Program-made: the position numbers and the translations under genes
IMG/VR virus record: IMGVR_UViG_3300025674_000086
Span: 1 to 44,327 of that record
Reading direction: 5' to 3' (one strand)
DNA length: 44,327 bases
Source of the DNA: a virus
Shown: in pieces, positions 23,385 to 32,292 of the stretch
How positions within the stretch are numbered: the stretch's first letter is position 1
Layout: every line of letters starts with the position of its first letter
Notes under the pieces: model-generated
What the model was told of the DNA's origin: nothing
The model's database searches: none
Seen by the model: only the letters and a program-made list of their open reading frames with translations

Positions 23385-24610
23385 TGGCCACTAGAATATC
23401 TAAAAAACCAACAATAGCTAGACAATATGAATTGTCTCAACAAGCTATAATTGATACAGCAGTAGATCAAGGTGGGTCACCTGATGTTCCCGCTATTGCT
23501 TTAGGGCCTGATATTAGACCTAATCAAAATCGTGCTAATATTATTAGTAAAAATGATTCTAAAACCAATGGTGATTTTCATTTAGGTTTAGAAGCTATTG
23601 ATGAATCAATATTTTATTATTTTGAAAATATAATTAAACCATCAGTTTTATCTAATGGAGATATGATTGATGTTCCTGTGATTTATGGTTCAGGTGAAAG
23701 ATGGAAATTAGCCCAAAAAGATGGGTTTTATAGAGATAAAAATGGTAAAATTCAAACTCCTCTTGTTATGCTTAAAAGAGAGAGTATTGAAAAAAGAAGA
23801 GATTTAGGTAATAAATTAGACGCTAATTCTCCTCAATTATATATTACCCACCAAGAAAAATATACTAAACGTAACCAATATGATAGATTTGCATTAGTAA
23901 ATAACCGTATTCCACAAAAAGAATTTACAGCAACAGTAGTTCCTGATTACGTTAATTTAACTTATAATGGTATTATTTGGACTGATTATATCTCTCAACT
24001 TAATAAAATTATTGAGGCAGTAAACTATGCTTCAGATGCTTATTGGGGTGATCCTGAAAAGTTTAAATTTATGGCTATGATTGATTCATTTAATAATATA
24101 AATGAATTATCAGGTGAAGATGGTAGAATAGTAAGAGCTAATTTTAGTCTTAAATTACAAGGATATATTGTTCCTGATAATATTCAAAAGAAATTAAGAG
24201 AACAAAATACTAGATTTTTTAGTAAAGCTCAAATAATCTTAAATCAAGCAACCACAGTAATTGATGAACCAGGACAAAAAATCAGATCAGTCAAATCTAT
24301 CACTACAGGAGGTGGGGGTAGTGTTCAAAATATAACTACTCAAAATATTGGAGGAGATGATGATTGGACAGCTACTGAAACTCTTTTAATTAATGGAAGT
24401 AATAGAAACGTTCAAATAAATAATGCATATTTAACAGTTGATATAGGAGATACTAAAACAGATGATATTTTTATTATTAAAAAATCTGGAGATGAGCAAC
24501 TTAAAGTAAATAATGATGGTGTTTTATCATTAAAAAATTTTAGCACTTTTCCTACTGCCGTAGAAGGAGGGTTACTTATTAAAGATAATAATTTTTATAT
24601 AGGAATTTAA
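23384..24610 (+). CDS. 15: Tail sheath stabilizer/completion protein (T4 gp15-like) with extra C-terminal domain
   Basis: 408 residues against about 272 for T4 gp15. The core (about 70-290) has GDMIDVPVIYGSGERWKLA (92-110), RIPQKEFTATVVPDYVNLTY, DYISQLNKIIEAVNYASDAYWG and EDGRIVRANFSLKLQGYIVP, matching the gp15 order: VP-strand, polar strand, helix, then the final beta hairpin ending GY(I/M)xP. gp15 caps the tail and joins it to the neck. Residues 310-408, after a GGGG linker, resemble the fibre proteins downstream (DIFIIKKSGDEQLKVNNDGV). This looks like a fusion of a tail terminator with a fibre-type segment. Confidence 0.8.
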   Translation: MATRISKKPTIARQYELSQQAIIDTAVDQGGSPDVPAIALGPDIRPNQNRANIISKNDSKTNGDFHLGLEAIDESIFYYFENIIKPSVLSNGDMIDVPVIYGSGERWKLAQKDGFYRDKNGKIQTPLVMLKRESIEKRRDLGNKLDANSPQLYITHQEKYTKRNQYDRFALVNNRIPQKEFTATVVPDYVNLTYNGIIWTDYISQLNKIIEAVNYASDAYWGDPEKFKFMAMIDSFNNINELSGEDGRIVRANFSLKLQGYIVPDNIQKKLREQNTRFFSKAQIILNQATTVIDEPGQKIRSVKSITTGGGGSVQNITTQNIGGDDDWTATETLLINGSNRNVQINNAYLTVDIGDTKTDDIFIIKKSGDEQLKVNNDGVLSLKNFSTFPTAVEGGLLIKDNNFYIGI

Positions 24611-24639
24611 TATGTATAAATGTTTAATACTAATAAGTT

Positions 24640-24879
24640 ATGGGTACATTACAAGAACTTAAAAATAGAATAAAATTTAATCAAGAAGATAATCAAAATC
24701 CTCAAATTGAAACCCCACAAGTTGATATAAAAGTTGAAAAAGATAATCTTTTTGAGTTAGAAGAAGCAAGATATATGTTAAATTTAATAGCAAATAGTGA
24801 TTTTAAAGGTAGAGATATACAAGTTGTATATAACATAGCTTTAAAGCTTCAAAATACATTACAAACCATAAACGATTAA
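24640..24879 (+). CDS. Small helical protein, paralogue of the 29416 gene
   Basis: 79 residues. The C-terminal part, LFELEEARYMLNLIANSDFK and GRDIQVVYNIALKLQNTL, has the same layout as the product at 29416: a leucine-rich helix, G(R/K)D, then a second helix. Similar short proteins (helix, FxGxDVxxxYxLxLKLQ) accompany tail or fibre genes in T4-like marine phages. The N-terminal 35 residues are polar. Function unknown; position directly before the first fibre gene. Confidence 0.7.
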   Translation: MGTLQELKNRIKFNQEDNQNPQIETPQVDIKVEKDNLFELEEARYMLNLIANSDFKGRDIQVVYNIALKLQNTLQTIND

Positions 24880-24884
24880 TATAA

Positions 24885-27395
24885 ATGGCAAACTGGAAAA
24901 AAGTACTAGTCTCAGGTTCAGCTATTGAAATCCTAAACATTACTGCGAGCGACTTACCACAAAGTTCAGGTGGTGGTGATAAAATAGTAGTAATTGATAC
25001 TGACACAGGTCGATTAGCATATACATCCTCAGCTGCTGGAGGAGGTAGCATCTTTACAGATAGAACTGGTTTTTATGATACTCCAAACAGTTTAAAAGTA
25101 ACTGGGTCTACATTACAACCTGCACCTCTTGAAGATACAAATGAAACACGAGGAGCTTCTTCAGCAAATAATAATTATGCTTTTATAGTTAGCCAATCTG
25201 CTTGGTTTAATAATCATAACGTAGGCCATCCTAATAGTTTGTCGTGGGGTTCTAATTTAAATGGATCCATATTTAATGATTATAATTCAAATACTGATGT
25301 ATCTGAAATATTAAGAACAATCGTTGGTATTATAAGTTCTTCTCATGCTGAGGCTGTAGCTAGTCCTTTACCTAATACTAGAACATTTAGCAATGTTTCT
25401 CAAACTAGAAATAGTAATGCTTCTATATCTCGTGGTACTACTGATTTTCCTGAGGGTAATATTCCTTTAGAATCTACAGATCCAAATGTTCAGTACACAA
25501 TAGATAAGGGTTTCTCAACCGCAGGACAAAAATTACTTGAAAATATTTCTACTATATATAATGACCCTAATTTATATTGGGATTATGATTCAGTAGCTAC
25601 TGGTATTACTAGTGTAAGTTCTGACGCAGGAAATCCTCAATTATTTGGCTTAGGGCCAAAAGCTTCTCCTGGTATTGACGTTACTATTAGTCATGTTAGA
25701 CAATTTGATGGTGACGGTACTGCATTTACCCAGTTTGGAGCGGATTTTAGTTCTTCCCTCCATCTTTTTTCAAATAGCAGCATTAACACAGTTACTGAAG
25801 GTATTGATCTTAATACAATTGAAACCCTTAACCCCACAGTTATTCCTAGTGTTTATCTTGATGGTTTATTTACAAACCTAAAACCCGAACCAGGGGTTAG
25901 TGGGTTATTTATGATTGATGGTAATAATATAGCAGGACATAATAGTCAATCTATTAGTTCTTCTGGATGGTATCGATCTGATGCTGTAGTTAAAATATAC
26001 ACTGGATCACAAGGTGCTACTGGTGGTGCTGCTTATGGTAATGGAGGTGGTTTAGCAGGTACTTCTATATTCTATTTCCCAATAGGGCAATCAGGTATAT
26101 TTAATACTTTACAAACCCAATTAAGCACTGATACTTCTTATAGCAATTCTTATATGGTTACTAGTAGTTATTCTACAAGAAATTTATCTGGAGCTCCTTA
26201 TATAAATAGTATTACTTATGATTTTTATAGTACTGCATCAAATGCATTTAAACCTTTATATACTAACGATGCTACTATAACTTCTGTAGCTGTTGGGACT
26301 ACTAATTTAGTTAATGGAAATACTACTAACTGCACAGATATAACAAATGGTGATTTCGCAGAATCTAACTTCACTAATACTACTCAAAACAGTTCCGGAC
26401 AAATCAGTAATGCAGGAACTGTATTTAATGGAGTTACTGACCAAAATGGAGTTGTTCCTAATATAGAATCTGAAATTCGTTTAACCCAAACCCGCACTTT
26501 TAATCCAGCTAATGGAACTGATACTAATATGCAATTAATCACTGCTAATAGTACAGATGATACTATTAGTGTAAGTTTTACAACAGAAAAAATTGATACT
26601 GATGGGACAGAAGGAAATGTCTCTGAAACATTTGCATTTAAACCTCATACTGCAGGAACATTAGGACAAGATGTTACTAGTGGTTCAATGGTATTATTTG
26701 CTTCCAATGATGGACAAGATACTTCTACTCAAACTACAAGTGTAGGGACTGAAAAATTTACTGGAGAAGCTTATAGAAGAACTATTGGAGATTGCACTAC
26801 TGTAGGTGAGTTAAGTAATAGTTTTGATTCTGGATCTGCTTTAAGTAACAGCACACCAAGAGATGCTCAAGTCAAACCAGGTTTCTTAGTTATTCCTGGA
26901 TCAAGTTATGGCTACTGGTATCCCGCAGGCACTTATTATAATGCTGCTAACTATTATTGGTATTTAAGAGAATTCGATTTTGTAACACCTGGTGGACCTA
27001 GCCAATTAGCAGTTTCTTTAACTGGAGGTGGTGGTAGTAGCCCAACAATAACAGGATTAGATGATACATCTACTGCTAATACTCTATCTATAGGATTTAT
27101 TTTTGAATCAGGTATAGCAGCTGGGGCAGGAGGTAGAACAAACATAGTTGATATAACCAAAGCTATTAGTTCTGATATATCAACAGGTAATTCTAATCCA
27201 TTCACAAGTAATATTAATTTAGTAGGATGGACTGGTGGATCTGCTTATAGTAGTGGTGCTGCTACTATTGTATTCAGTGAAGCTGCTAATCTTACAATTA
27301 ATAACACTTACTCTAAAGTTTGGGCTTTAATAAGAATGAGAGGAACTGTCGGTGGTCAAAATGGATTACGAAATCTACAATTAACAGTTTCATAA
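24885..27395 (+). CDS. Large virion protein, probable fibre/tail structural protein 1
   Basis: 836 residues, rich in Ser/Thr/Asn/Gly with little Lys, typical of beta-structured fibres. The N-terminus MANWKKVLVSGSAIEILNIT is shared with the 29660 product (MPNWKKVIVSGSNAILSNIT), a probable attachment domain. Residues 30-58 carry IVVIDTDTGRLAYTSSAAGG, a variant of a module shared with later fibres. The C-terminal half (IGDCTTVGELSNSFDSGS, QVKPGFLVIPGSSYGYWYP, YYWYLREFDF) resembles large structural proteins of T4-like marine phages. It is the first gene of the fibre cluster. The receptor is unknown. Confidence 0.8.
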   Translation: MANWKKVLVSGSAIEILNITASDLPQSSGGGDKIVVIDTDTGRLAYTSSAAGGGSIFTDRTGFYDTPNSLKVTGSTLQPAPLEDTNETRGASSANNNYAFIVSQSAWFNNHNVGHPNSLSWGSNLNGSIFNDYNSNTDVSEILRTIVGIISSSHAEAVASPLPNTRTFSNVSQTRNSNASISRGTTDFPEGNIPLESTDPNVQYTIDKGFSTAGQKLLENISTIYNDPNLYWDYDSVATGITSVSSDAGNPQLFGLGPKASPGIDVTISHVRQFDGDGTAFTQFGADFSSSLHLFSNSSINTVTEGIDLNTIETLNPTVIPSVYLDGLFTNLKPEPGVSGLFMIDGNNIAGHNSQSISSSGWYRSDAVVKIYTGSQGATGGAAYGNGGGLAGTSIFYFPIGQSGIFNTLQTQLSTDTSYSNSYMVTSSYSTRNLSGAPYINSITYDFYSTASNAFKPLYTNDATITSVAVGTTNLVNGNTTNCTDITNGDFAESNFTNTTQNSSGQISNAGTVFNGVTDQNGVVPNIESEIRLTQTRTFNPANGTDTNMQLITANSTDDTISVSFTTEKIDTDGTEGNVSETFAFKPHTAGTLGQDVTSGSMVLFASNDGQDTSTQTTSVGTEKFTGEAYRRTIGDCTTVGELSNSFDSGSALSNSTPRDAQVKPGFLVIPGSSYGYWYPAGTYYNAANYYWYLREFDFVTPGGPSQLAVSLTGGGGSSPTITGLDDTSTANTLSIGFIFESGIAAGAGGRTNIVDITKAISSDISTGNSNPFTSNINLVGWTGGSAYSSGAATIVFSEAANLTINNTYSKVWALIRMRGTVGGQNGLRNLQLTVS

Positions 27396-27427
27396 TAAAA
27401 TAACTATAACAATACAATATATAAGAC

Positions 27428-29332
27428 ATGGCTCAATTTGATGCAACAGATTTTAGTAGTAGAAAACTCCAAGGTAGAAGATATACTGGTCTTCCTTTTG
27501 ATAGCCAAGAAGCTTCTACATCTACTATTGATATACAAAGTAGTGAAATACTAACAGATGACCGATACATCCCTACAGGAAGTCTTCCTTTTAGTGGGTC
27601 AAGTCAACATTTATTAATAGCTTCTAGGAGTCTTACTGATGATACTATAGTTCAAGATAGTGCCGATGACGGTAATGTTTTACAATATCATTATAGGCAT
27701 AAGTTAACTAGAGCTTTTAGTAATGACACTAACAGAGAAACCTTTTATTTTTTAAGAGACGAACCTGCTACAGCTGCTACTAAAATTGGTTCCGACCAAT
27801 TAATTACAGGTTCTCAATATACTAATTTTATTAGTAATAAAAATCTTGGAGCAGATGTATATGCTACTTTAGGAGCGGGTGATGCTGAGAATGCTTTAAC
27901 TAATGGATTAGCTTATAATGTTATTGTATATAAAAGTACCGACTCTGACAAAAATAATGTCACTGTAGGAGATGTTATCGATGCAGGTAATTATGTATTT
28001 GATTATAAAACAGGTATATTAAGTTTTACCAGTGATGATGCTGTAAATCCTGATTCTGGTGAATTTATCTATATGACAGCTTATCGTTATGTAGGTAGAA
28101 CATTAAAAGATCAATTAGCAGATGGCTCTTTAGGAGGTGGATCCGAAACAGAAGCTAATCTAACTGCTTTAAATATATTTACTGGCTCAATTCAAACAGA
28201 AGTAGATGCCTTAAATACATTTACTGGTTCAATCCAAACTGAAGTAGATGCCTTAAATACATTTACTGGTTCAATCCAAACTGAAGTAGATGCCTTAAAT
28301 ACATTTACTGGTTCAATCCAAACTGAAGTCGATATTTTATCAATTAGCGCATCTGTTGGTATTCATTTTATGACCAGTAGCGCTACTGCTGGTACTTCTT
28401 TAGGACTTGCACAAACAGCTTCATTTGGCGCTTCTGGTAATGGCCTTACAGTAGATGAAACCAGTGGTACTATAACATATACAATTACTCCTGATGATGT
28501 TCTTAATGGAATTACAAGTACATCAACCTTTAATTTTACTGCAAGTGTTGCTACAACAGCTCTTTCAGCTTCAACTATTGAAATAACTGATGATAATACT
28601 ACTAGCCAATATTTTGGAGTAGTATTTGCTGATAATACTGGTAGTGGTATTAGTTTAAAATCTGATAGTAATTCAGGTTATGGTTTAACTTATAACCCTA
28701 GTACTAATGCCCTAAGAATAGGGGCTGAAGCAAATAGGAGCATAAGCATTACTGCTGGTGAAACATCCCATAATTTAACAGCAGATCAGGCTGCTGATAC
28801 AATTAATATTTTTACTACATCAAATGCAACTGTAAATGTTGGTACAAGTGCTACTGCTTTTACTTTAGGTAATGACAGTGCTATTTCAACAACTACTCTA
28901 AATGGTCATACAGTTAATGTTGGTAGAGCTGAAGGTACTGTTAATATATTAGGTTCAGCAAGTATTGCAGGTGATTTAATTGTACAAGGTGATACTGTTA
29001 CTATTAGAACTACTAATTTAAATGTTGAAGATAAATTTATATTATTAAATAGTGGATCAAATACAGGTGATGGTGGTATTGTAGTTCAAAATACTGCTCT
29101 TAATGGAACAGGCCAAGGTTTATTTTGGAATGACCAAACTAGTCGTTGGGCAGTAGCCCCAAACATATCAGCTGTCGGAAGTATAAACCAAGATCCACGC
29201 CAATATATTGTTACGGTATCTGCTTCCCTTGAAGATCCTCTTTCAAATCCACAAGACTATGGTGATACAGATGAATATTATGGTATGATGCACGTTAATA
29301 CTAGTAATGGTGAAATTTGGATTTATTCTTAA
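27428..29332 (+). CDS. Tail fibre protein 2 with 14-residue repeats
   Basis: 634 residues. The N-terminal 230 residues form a globular region (SSRKLQGRRYTGLPFDSQEA, YHYRHKLTRAFS, GNYVFDYKTGILSFTSDDAV). Residues 247-302 are four copies of ALNTFTGSIQTEVD, probably a trimeric coiled-coil shaft (14 residues is two heptads). A beta-rich shaft follows. The end carries NLNVEDKFILLNSGSNTGDGGIVVQ, a module also present in the 33949 fibre. The C-terminus is YYGMMHVNTSNGEIWIYS. It is followed by a terminator at 29355. Probable adhesin or baseplate-attached fibre. Confidence 0.8.
   Translation: MAQFDATDFSSRKLQGRRYTGLPFDSQEASTSTIDIQSSEILTDDRYIPTGSLPFSGSSQHLLIASRSLTDDTIVQDSADDGNVLQYHYRHKLTRAFSNDTNRETFYFLRDEPATAATKIGSDQLITGSQYTNFISNKNLGADVYATLGAGDAENALTNGLAYNVIVYKSTDSDKNNVTVGDVIDAGNYVFDYKTGILSFTSDDAVNPDSGEFIYMTAYRYVGRTLKDQLADGSLGGGSETEANLTALNIFTGSIQTEVDALNTFTGSIQTEVDALNTFTGSIQTEVDALNTFTGSIQTEVDILSISASVGIHFMTSSATAGTSLGLAQTASFGASGNGLTVDETSGTITYTITPDDVLNGITSTSTFNFTASVATTALSASTIEITDDNTTSQYFGVVFADNTGSGISLKSDSNSGYGLTYNPSTNALRIGAEANRSISITAGETSHNLTADQAADTINIFTTSNATVNVGTSATAFTLGNDSAISTTTLNGHTVNVGRAEGTVNILGSASIAGDLIVQGDTVTIRTTNLNVEDKFILLNSGSNTGDGGIVVQNTALNGTGQGLFWNDQTSRWAVAPNISAVGSINQDPRQYIVTVSASLEDPLSNPQDYGDTDEYYGMMHVNTSNGEIWIYS
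28166..28333 (+). repeat. Four tandem 42-bp repeats in a fibre gene
   Basis: Units start at 28166, 28208, 28250 and 28292. The last three are identical except one base near the end of the last; the first differs at several silent sites and one Thr-to-Ile codon. Unit peptide: ALNTFTGSIQTEVD. Confidence 0.95.
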
Positions 29333-29354
29333 TAAAAAATAAATAAATTTAGTT

Positions 29355-29380
29355 AAAGCGCTCATTGAGCGCTTTTTCTT
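29355..29380 (+). terminator. Strong intrinsic terminator between fibre genes
   Basis: AAAGCGCTC-ATT-GAGCGCTTT, followed by TTCTTTT. Perfect stem. Confidence 0.93.
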
Positions 29381-29382
29381 TT

Positions 29383-29391
29383 ATATTTATA
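29383..29391 (+). promoter_or_regulatory. ATATTTATA element (candidate late promoter)
   Basis: Directly after the terminator and 24 nt before the ATG at 29416. Confidence 0.45.
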
Positions 29392-29415
29392 TATAACAAA
29401 TATAAATTAAAAGTT

Positions 29416-29571
29416 ATGTTACAAGTTAGATTAGAACCTCAAGAAATTCAATTTGCAATCGCTGCAATCCACCAAACCCAAATCATGGGTAAAGACGCTC
29501 ACGTTGTTTCTGGTTTATTAAGAAAATTTGAAGATAAATTAGCATCTATTCAGGAAGTTAAAACATCTTAA
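29416..29571 (+). CDS. 51-residue helical protein, paralogue of the 24640 gene
   Basis: I chose ATG 29416; the in-frame start at 29365 lies inside the terminator hairpin. The product, starting MLQVRLEPQEIQFAIAAIHQ and continuing QIMGKDAHVVSGLLRKFEDK, has two helices joined by a GKD turn and lines up with the C-terminal part of the 24640 product (GRD turn). It stands between a terminator/promoter pair and the next fibre gene. An assembly partner of the fibres is plausible. Function unknown. Confidence 0.65.
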   Translation: MLQVRLEPQEIQFAIAAIHQTQIMGKDAHVVSGLLRKFEDKLASIQEVKTS

Positions 29572-29659
29572 TAGGTATCACAGAACACTATTGTTGGCCT
29601 TTAAATGTAAGGGAAGTAGGCGAATTGTTCGTATCTAACCGCGATAGAATTAGTATTGT

Positions 29660-32284
29660 ATGCCAAATTGGAAAAAAGTAATCGTATCGGGATCGAATGC
29701 GATTTTAAGTAATATTACAGCTAGTGGCGATATCTCCGCCAGTGGGGATATCTATGCAACTAATTTCTATGGAAATTTTGAAGGCACTGCTTCAATAGCA
29801 TCTGCAGTTACAATCACTGAACTAGATAGTCCAGCATTTTTTAATGTATTATTTACTAATGGTAGTAATCTTTTTGCTACAGATAATACATATGGGGATT
29901 TTGTCTATAATCCCTCTTCAAACACTCTACAAGTAGATAATATTGTAGGTACAGCTTCATTAGCAACAACATCTTCATACGCTTTAACTGCTTCATTAGC
30001 AACAACATCTTCATACGCTTTAACTGCTTCATTAGCAACAACATCAACAACATCTTCATATGCTTTAACTGCTTCATATGTTGAAGGAGCTGTTAGTATT
30101 AATGGTAACACTAATAATAATATCCTTACTGCTACAGGCACTGATACTATTCAAGGCGAATCAAATTTAACTTTTAATGGATCTACATTAAATATAAATG
30201 GCGGGATAACTGTTAATCCTCAAGGTTATTTAGGATTTATTGATTTGTCTGCTTCTCCAGGCGGAGCTTCTGTTAATATAGGTGATGAAAATCAAAGTAA
30301 TAACGGCACTTTCTTTAAAGTAGACGATGAGAACAGTAATATTACTTTTAATTTTGATGATCCAGTAATTACTCACACCGTTACATCTACTGGATTTAAT
30401 ATTACTGGGAATATTACAGCATCAAATGATATAAGTGCAAGTGGTGATGTATATGCTGATAACGTTAGAACAGATACAATAATATTCCCTAATGTTGGAG
30501 GTAAAATTACTACTCCTGATGGTCAGATAAATGATGATTATGTTACTTTAGATGGTACTAATAGATATTTTAGTGTTGTTTTAGATGCTACAGATTTATT
30601 AAAAGTTGATTTTAATAATGAATTAATCACCTTAGGTGAATCAACTAAACATGGATCAGCTACTAATGATACTCACCAATTTACTGGTAGTGTTGATATA
30701 AAAGGTAACACTAACATTGATGGTAATTTAGTAATTAATGGTGACATAACCGCCGAACAATATATCGTTAATTCCACAGTTACTAACGTAACAATGTCAT
30801 TTAGTAGTGGTTCCACCATATTCGGCGACTCACTAGATGACACACATTTATTCACAGGTAGTGTTGATATAACGGGTTCGTTAACTGTAGAGGGAATAAC
30901 ATATCCTACTACAGACGGTGACAATGGCGACGTATTAATAACAGACGGCGCTGGTAATTTATCATTTACTAGAACAACAGTATACGCTAATGTTAAAAAC
31001 GTCTCTGGAGGAGAACTAATAAAAGGATACCCAGTCCATGTTACTGGTACCACAGGTAACACTAGTGAAGTTATAGCAGCATCCGCTTCAAATGCGGATA
31101 CAATGCCCGCTCACTTTATTCTAAATGAAACATTAGCAGATAATGCTGAGGGATTAGCAATTGCTGTTGGATATATTAATGGAATTAATACCATTGGCTT
31201 TACTGAAGGTGATACTGTTTATGTAGCAGCGGATGGTGGTTACACAAATGTTAAGCCAATAGGATCCAATTTAATTCAAAACTTAGGTATAGTAGACAAA
31301 GTAGCAGAAAATGGATCTGGCTTTATTTTGGGCGCTGGTAGATCAAATGATGTGCCTAACTTACCCGTAGGTAAGATATGGGTAGGTTCTTCAACATATT
31401 CAGTTACTTCATCTGTTATACACTTAGATGAATCTAACAATAGATTAGGGATTAATACTGATAATCCAACATATCAACTTCATGTATCAAGTAGTACTGC
31501 TGCTTTAGGGGTATATGAAAGAGCAGGAGGAGCTGCTTTATATTTAGAAGGCCAAGAAACTCGAGGTGTAATGGGTACTGTAGGCTCTCATCCATTATTA
31601 ATTGCATATAATAGTGGTGAAGTAGCAAGATTTACAGGTACTTCATTCCTTGTAACAGGTTCTTTAGATGTTAGTACTTCCATAACAGCTTCAGGTAATA
31701 TAAGTGCAAGTGGGTATGTTAGTGCTGATCATTTAATTTTAAATCCCAACACTACAACTACAGGTTCTAATGATACAGAAACTCAAATTGATATTTCATT
31801 AGGTGATGAAGAATATAAAAGAGGAGTTATTAAAAGAGTATTTGATTTTAGAGAAAATTTAGTATCTGCAGATGATGTAAATATTAATAATCAAGTAATT
31901 GCTGATATAGGAGAATTTAAAAAAGGAACACTCGATGTTACTATTGAACTTAATGGATATCGTCCTGATAGTGAATCTTTTAATACTAACACTGCAAGTT
32001 TAAATCAAAATATTAAAATCCACACAGTTCCTACTACAACTTTTCAAGGTAGTGCTGTAGATATTTTATTAGAAGAGGGGGCTTCTTTTAATTCTTTTTT
32101 ACCTCTTTTAAATATAGGTACTATAATCGGAGAAGTGCCCCCCAACCAATTTATATTATATAATTCTTTATTAAAAATAGATAATGAACAAATCAAATTT
32201 AATGTAAGTGATATAAATAATGCTAATATACTACTTAGTAGTTCTCTAGCTATAGTTTATATAGATTATCAACTTTACAAATAA
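29660..32284 (+). CDS. Large tail fibre protein 3
   Basis: 874 residues. The N-terminus MPNWKKVIVSGSNAILSNIT is shared with the 24885 product. ITASGDISASGDIYATNFYG follows, a module repeated at about residue 255 and in other fibres. Residues 99-137 are three copies of ASLATTSSYALT. A mid-C-terminal globular region (GGELIKGYPVHVTGTTGNT, NADTMPAHFILNETLADNAE, GFTEGDTVYVAADGG) resembles a head domain. The C-terminal 120 residues are less repetitive (KRGVIKRVFDFRENLVSADD). Long, beta-rich and acidic, it is a probable receptor-binding fibre. Confidence 0.8.
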   Translation: MPNWKKVIVSGSNAILSNITASGDISASGDIYATNFYGNFEGTASIASAVTITELDSPAFFNVLFTNGSNLFATDNTYGDFVYNPSSNTLQVDNIVGTASLATTSSYALTASLATTSSYALTASLATTSTTSSYALTASYVEGAVSINGNTNNNILTATGTDTIQGESNLTFNGSTLNINGGITVNPQGYLGFIDLSASPGGASVNIGDENQSNNGTFFKVDDENSNITFNFDDPVITHTVTSTGFNITGNITASNDISASGDVYADNVRTDTIIFPNVGGKITTPDGQINDDYVTLDGTNRYFSVVLDATDLLKVDFNNELITLGESTKHGSATNDTHQFTGSVDIKGNTNIDGNLVINGDITAEQYIVNSTVTNVTMSFSSGSTIFGDSLDDTHLFTGSVDITGSLTVEGITYPTTDGDNGDVLITDGAGNLSFTRTTVYANVKNVSGGELIKGYPVHVTGTTGNTSEVIAASASNADTMPAHFILNETLADNAEGLAIAVGYINGINTIGFTEGDTVYVAADGGYTNVKPIGSNLIQNLGIVDKVAENGSGFILGAGRSNDVPNLPVGKIWVGSSTYSVTSSVIHLDESNNRLGINTDNPTYQLHVSSSTAALGVYERAGGAALYLEGQETRGVMGTVGSHPLLIAYNSGEVARFTGTSFLVTGSLDVSTSITASGNISASGYVSADHLILNPNTTTTGSNDTETQIDISLGDEEYKRGVIKRVFDFRENLVSADDVNINNQVIADIGEFKKGTLDVTIELNGYRPDSESFNTNTASLNQNIKIHTVPTTTFQGSAVDILLEEGASFNSFLPLLNIGTIIGEVPPNQFILYNSLLKIDNEQIKFNVSDINNANILLSSSLAIVYIDYQLYK
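29954..30070 (+). repeat. Three tandem 36-bp repeats (last one 45 bp) in a fibre gene
   Basis: Units start at 29954, 29990 and 30026. The first two are identical (ASLATTSSYALT). The third has a 9-bp in-frame insertion of ACA/TCA codons (TTSTTSS). Simple-sequence slippage is the likely origin. Confidence 0.93.
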
Positions 32285-32292
32285 TATCAGTA

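Noticed and set aside
28166-28333. CRISPR-like regular repeats
   Set aside because: Repeats are directly adjacent with no spacers and lie in frame within a fibre gene.
29572-29659. Open stretch reading ITEHYCWPLNVREVGELF before the 29660 gene
   Set aside because: The wording looks protein-like, but there is no start codon and the frame is closed by a stop just upstream; it could be a remnant. Not supportable as a gene.
29877-30141. Minus-strand open frames across the fibre-3 repeats
   Set aside because: They are antisense readings of the Ala/Thr/Ser repeats (MKQLKRMKMLLL-like) and have no natural composition.
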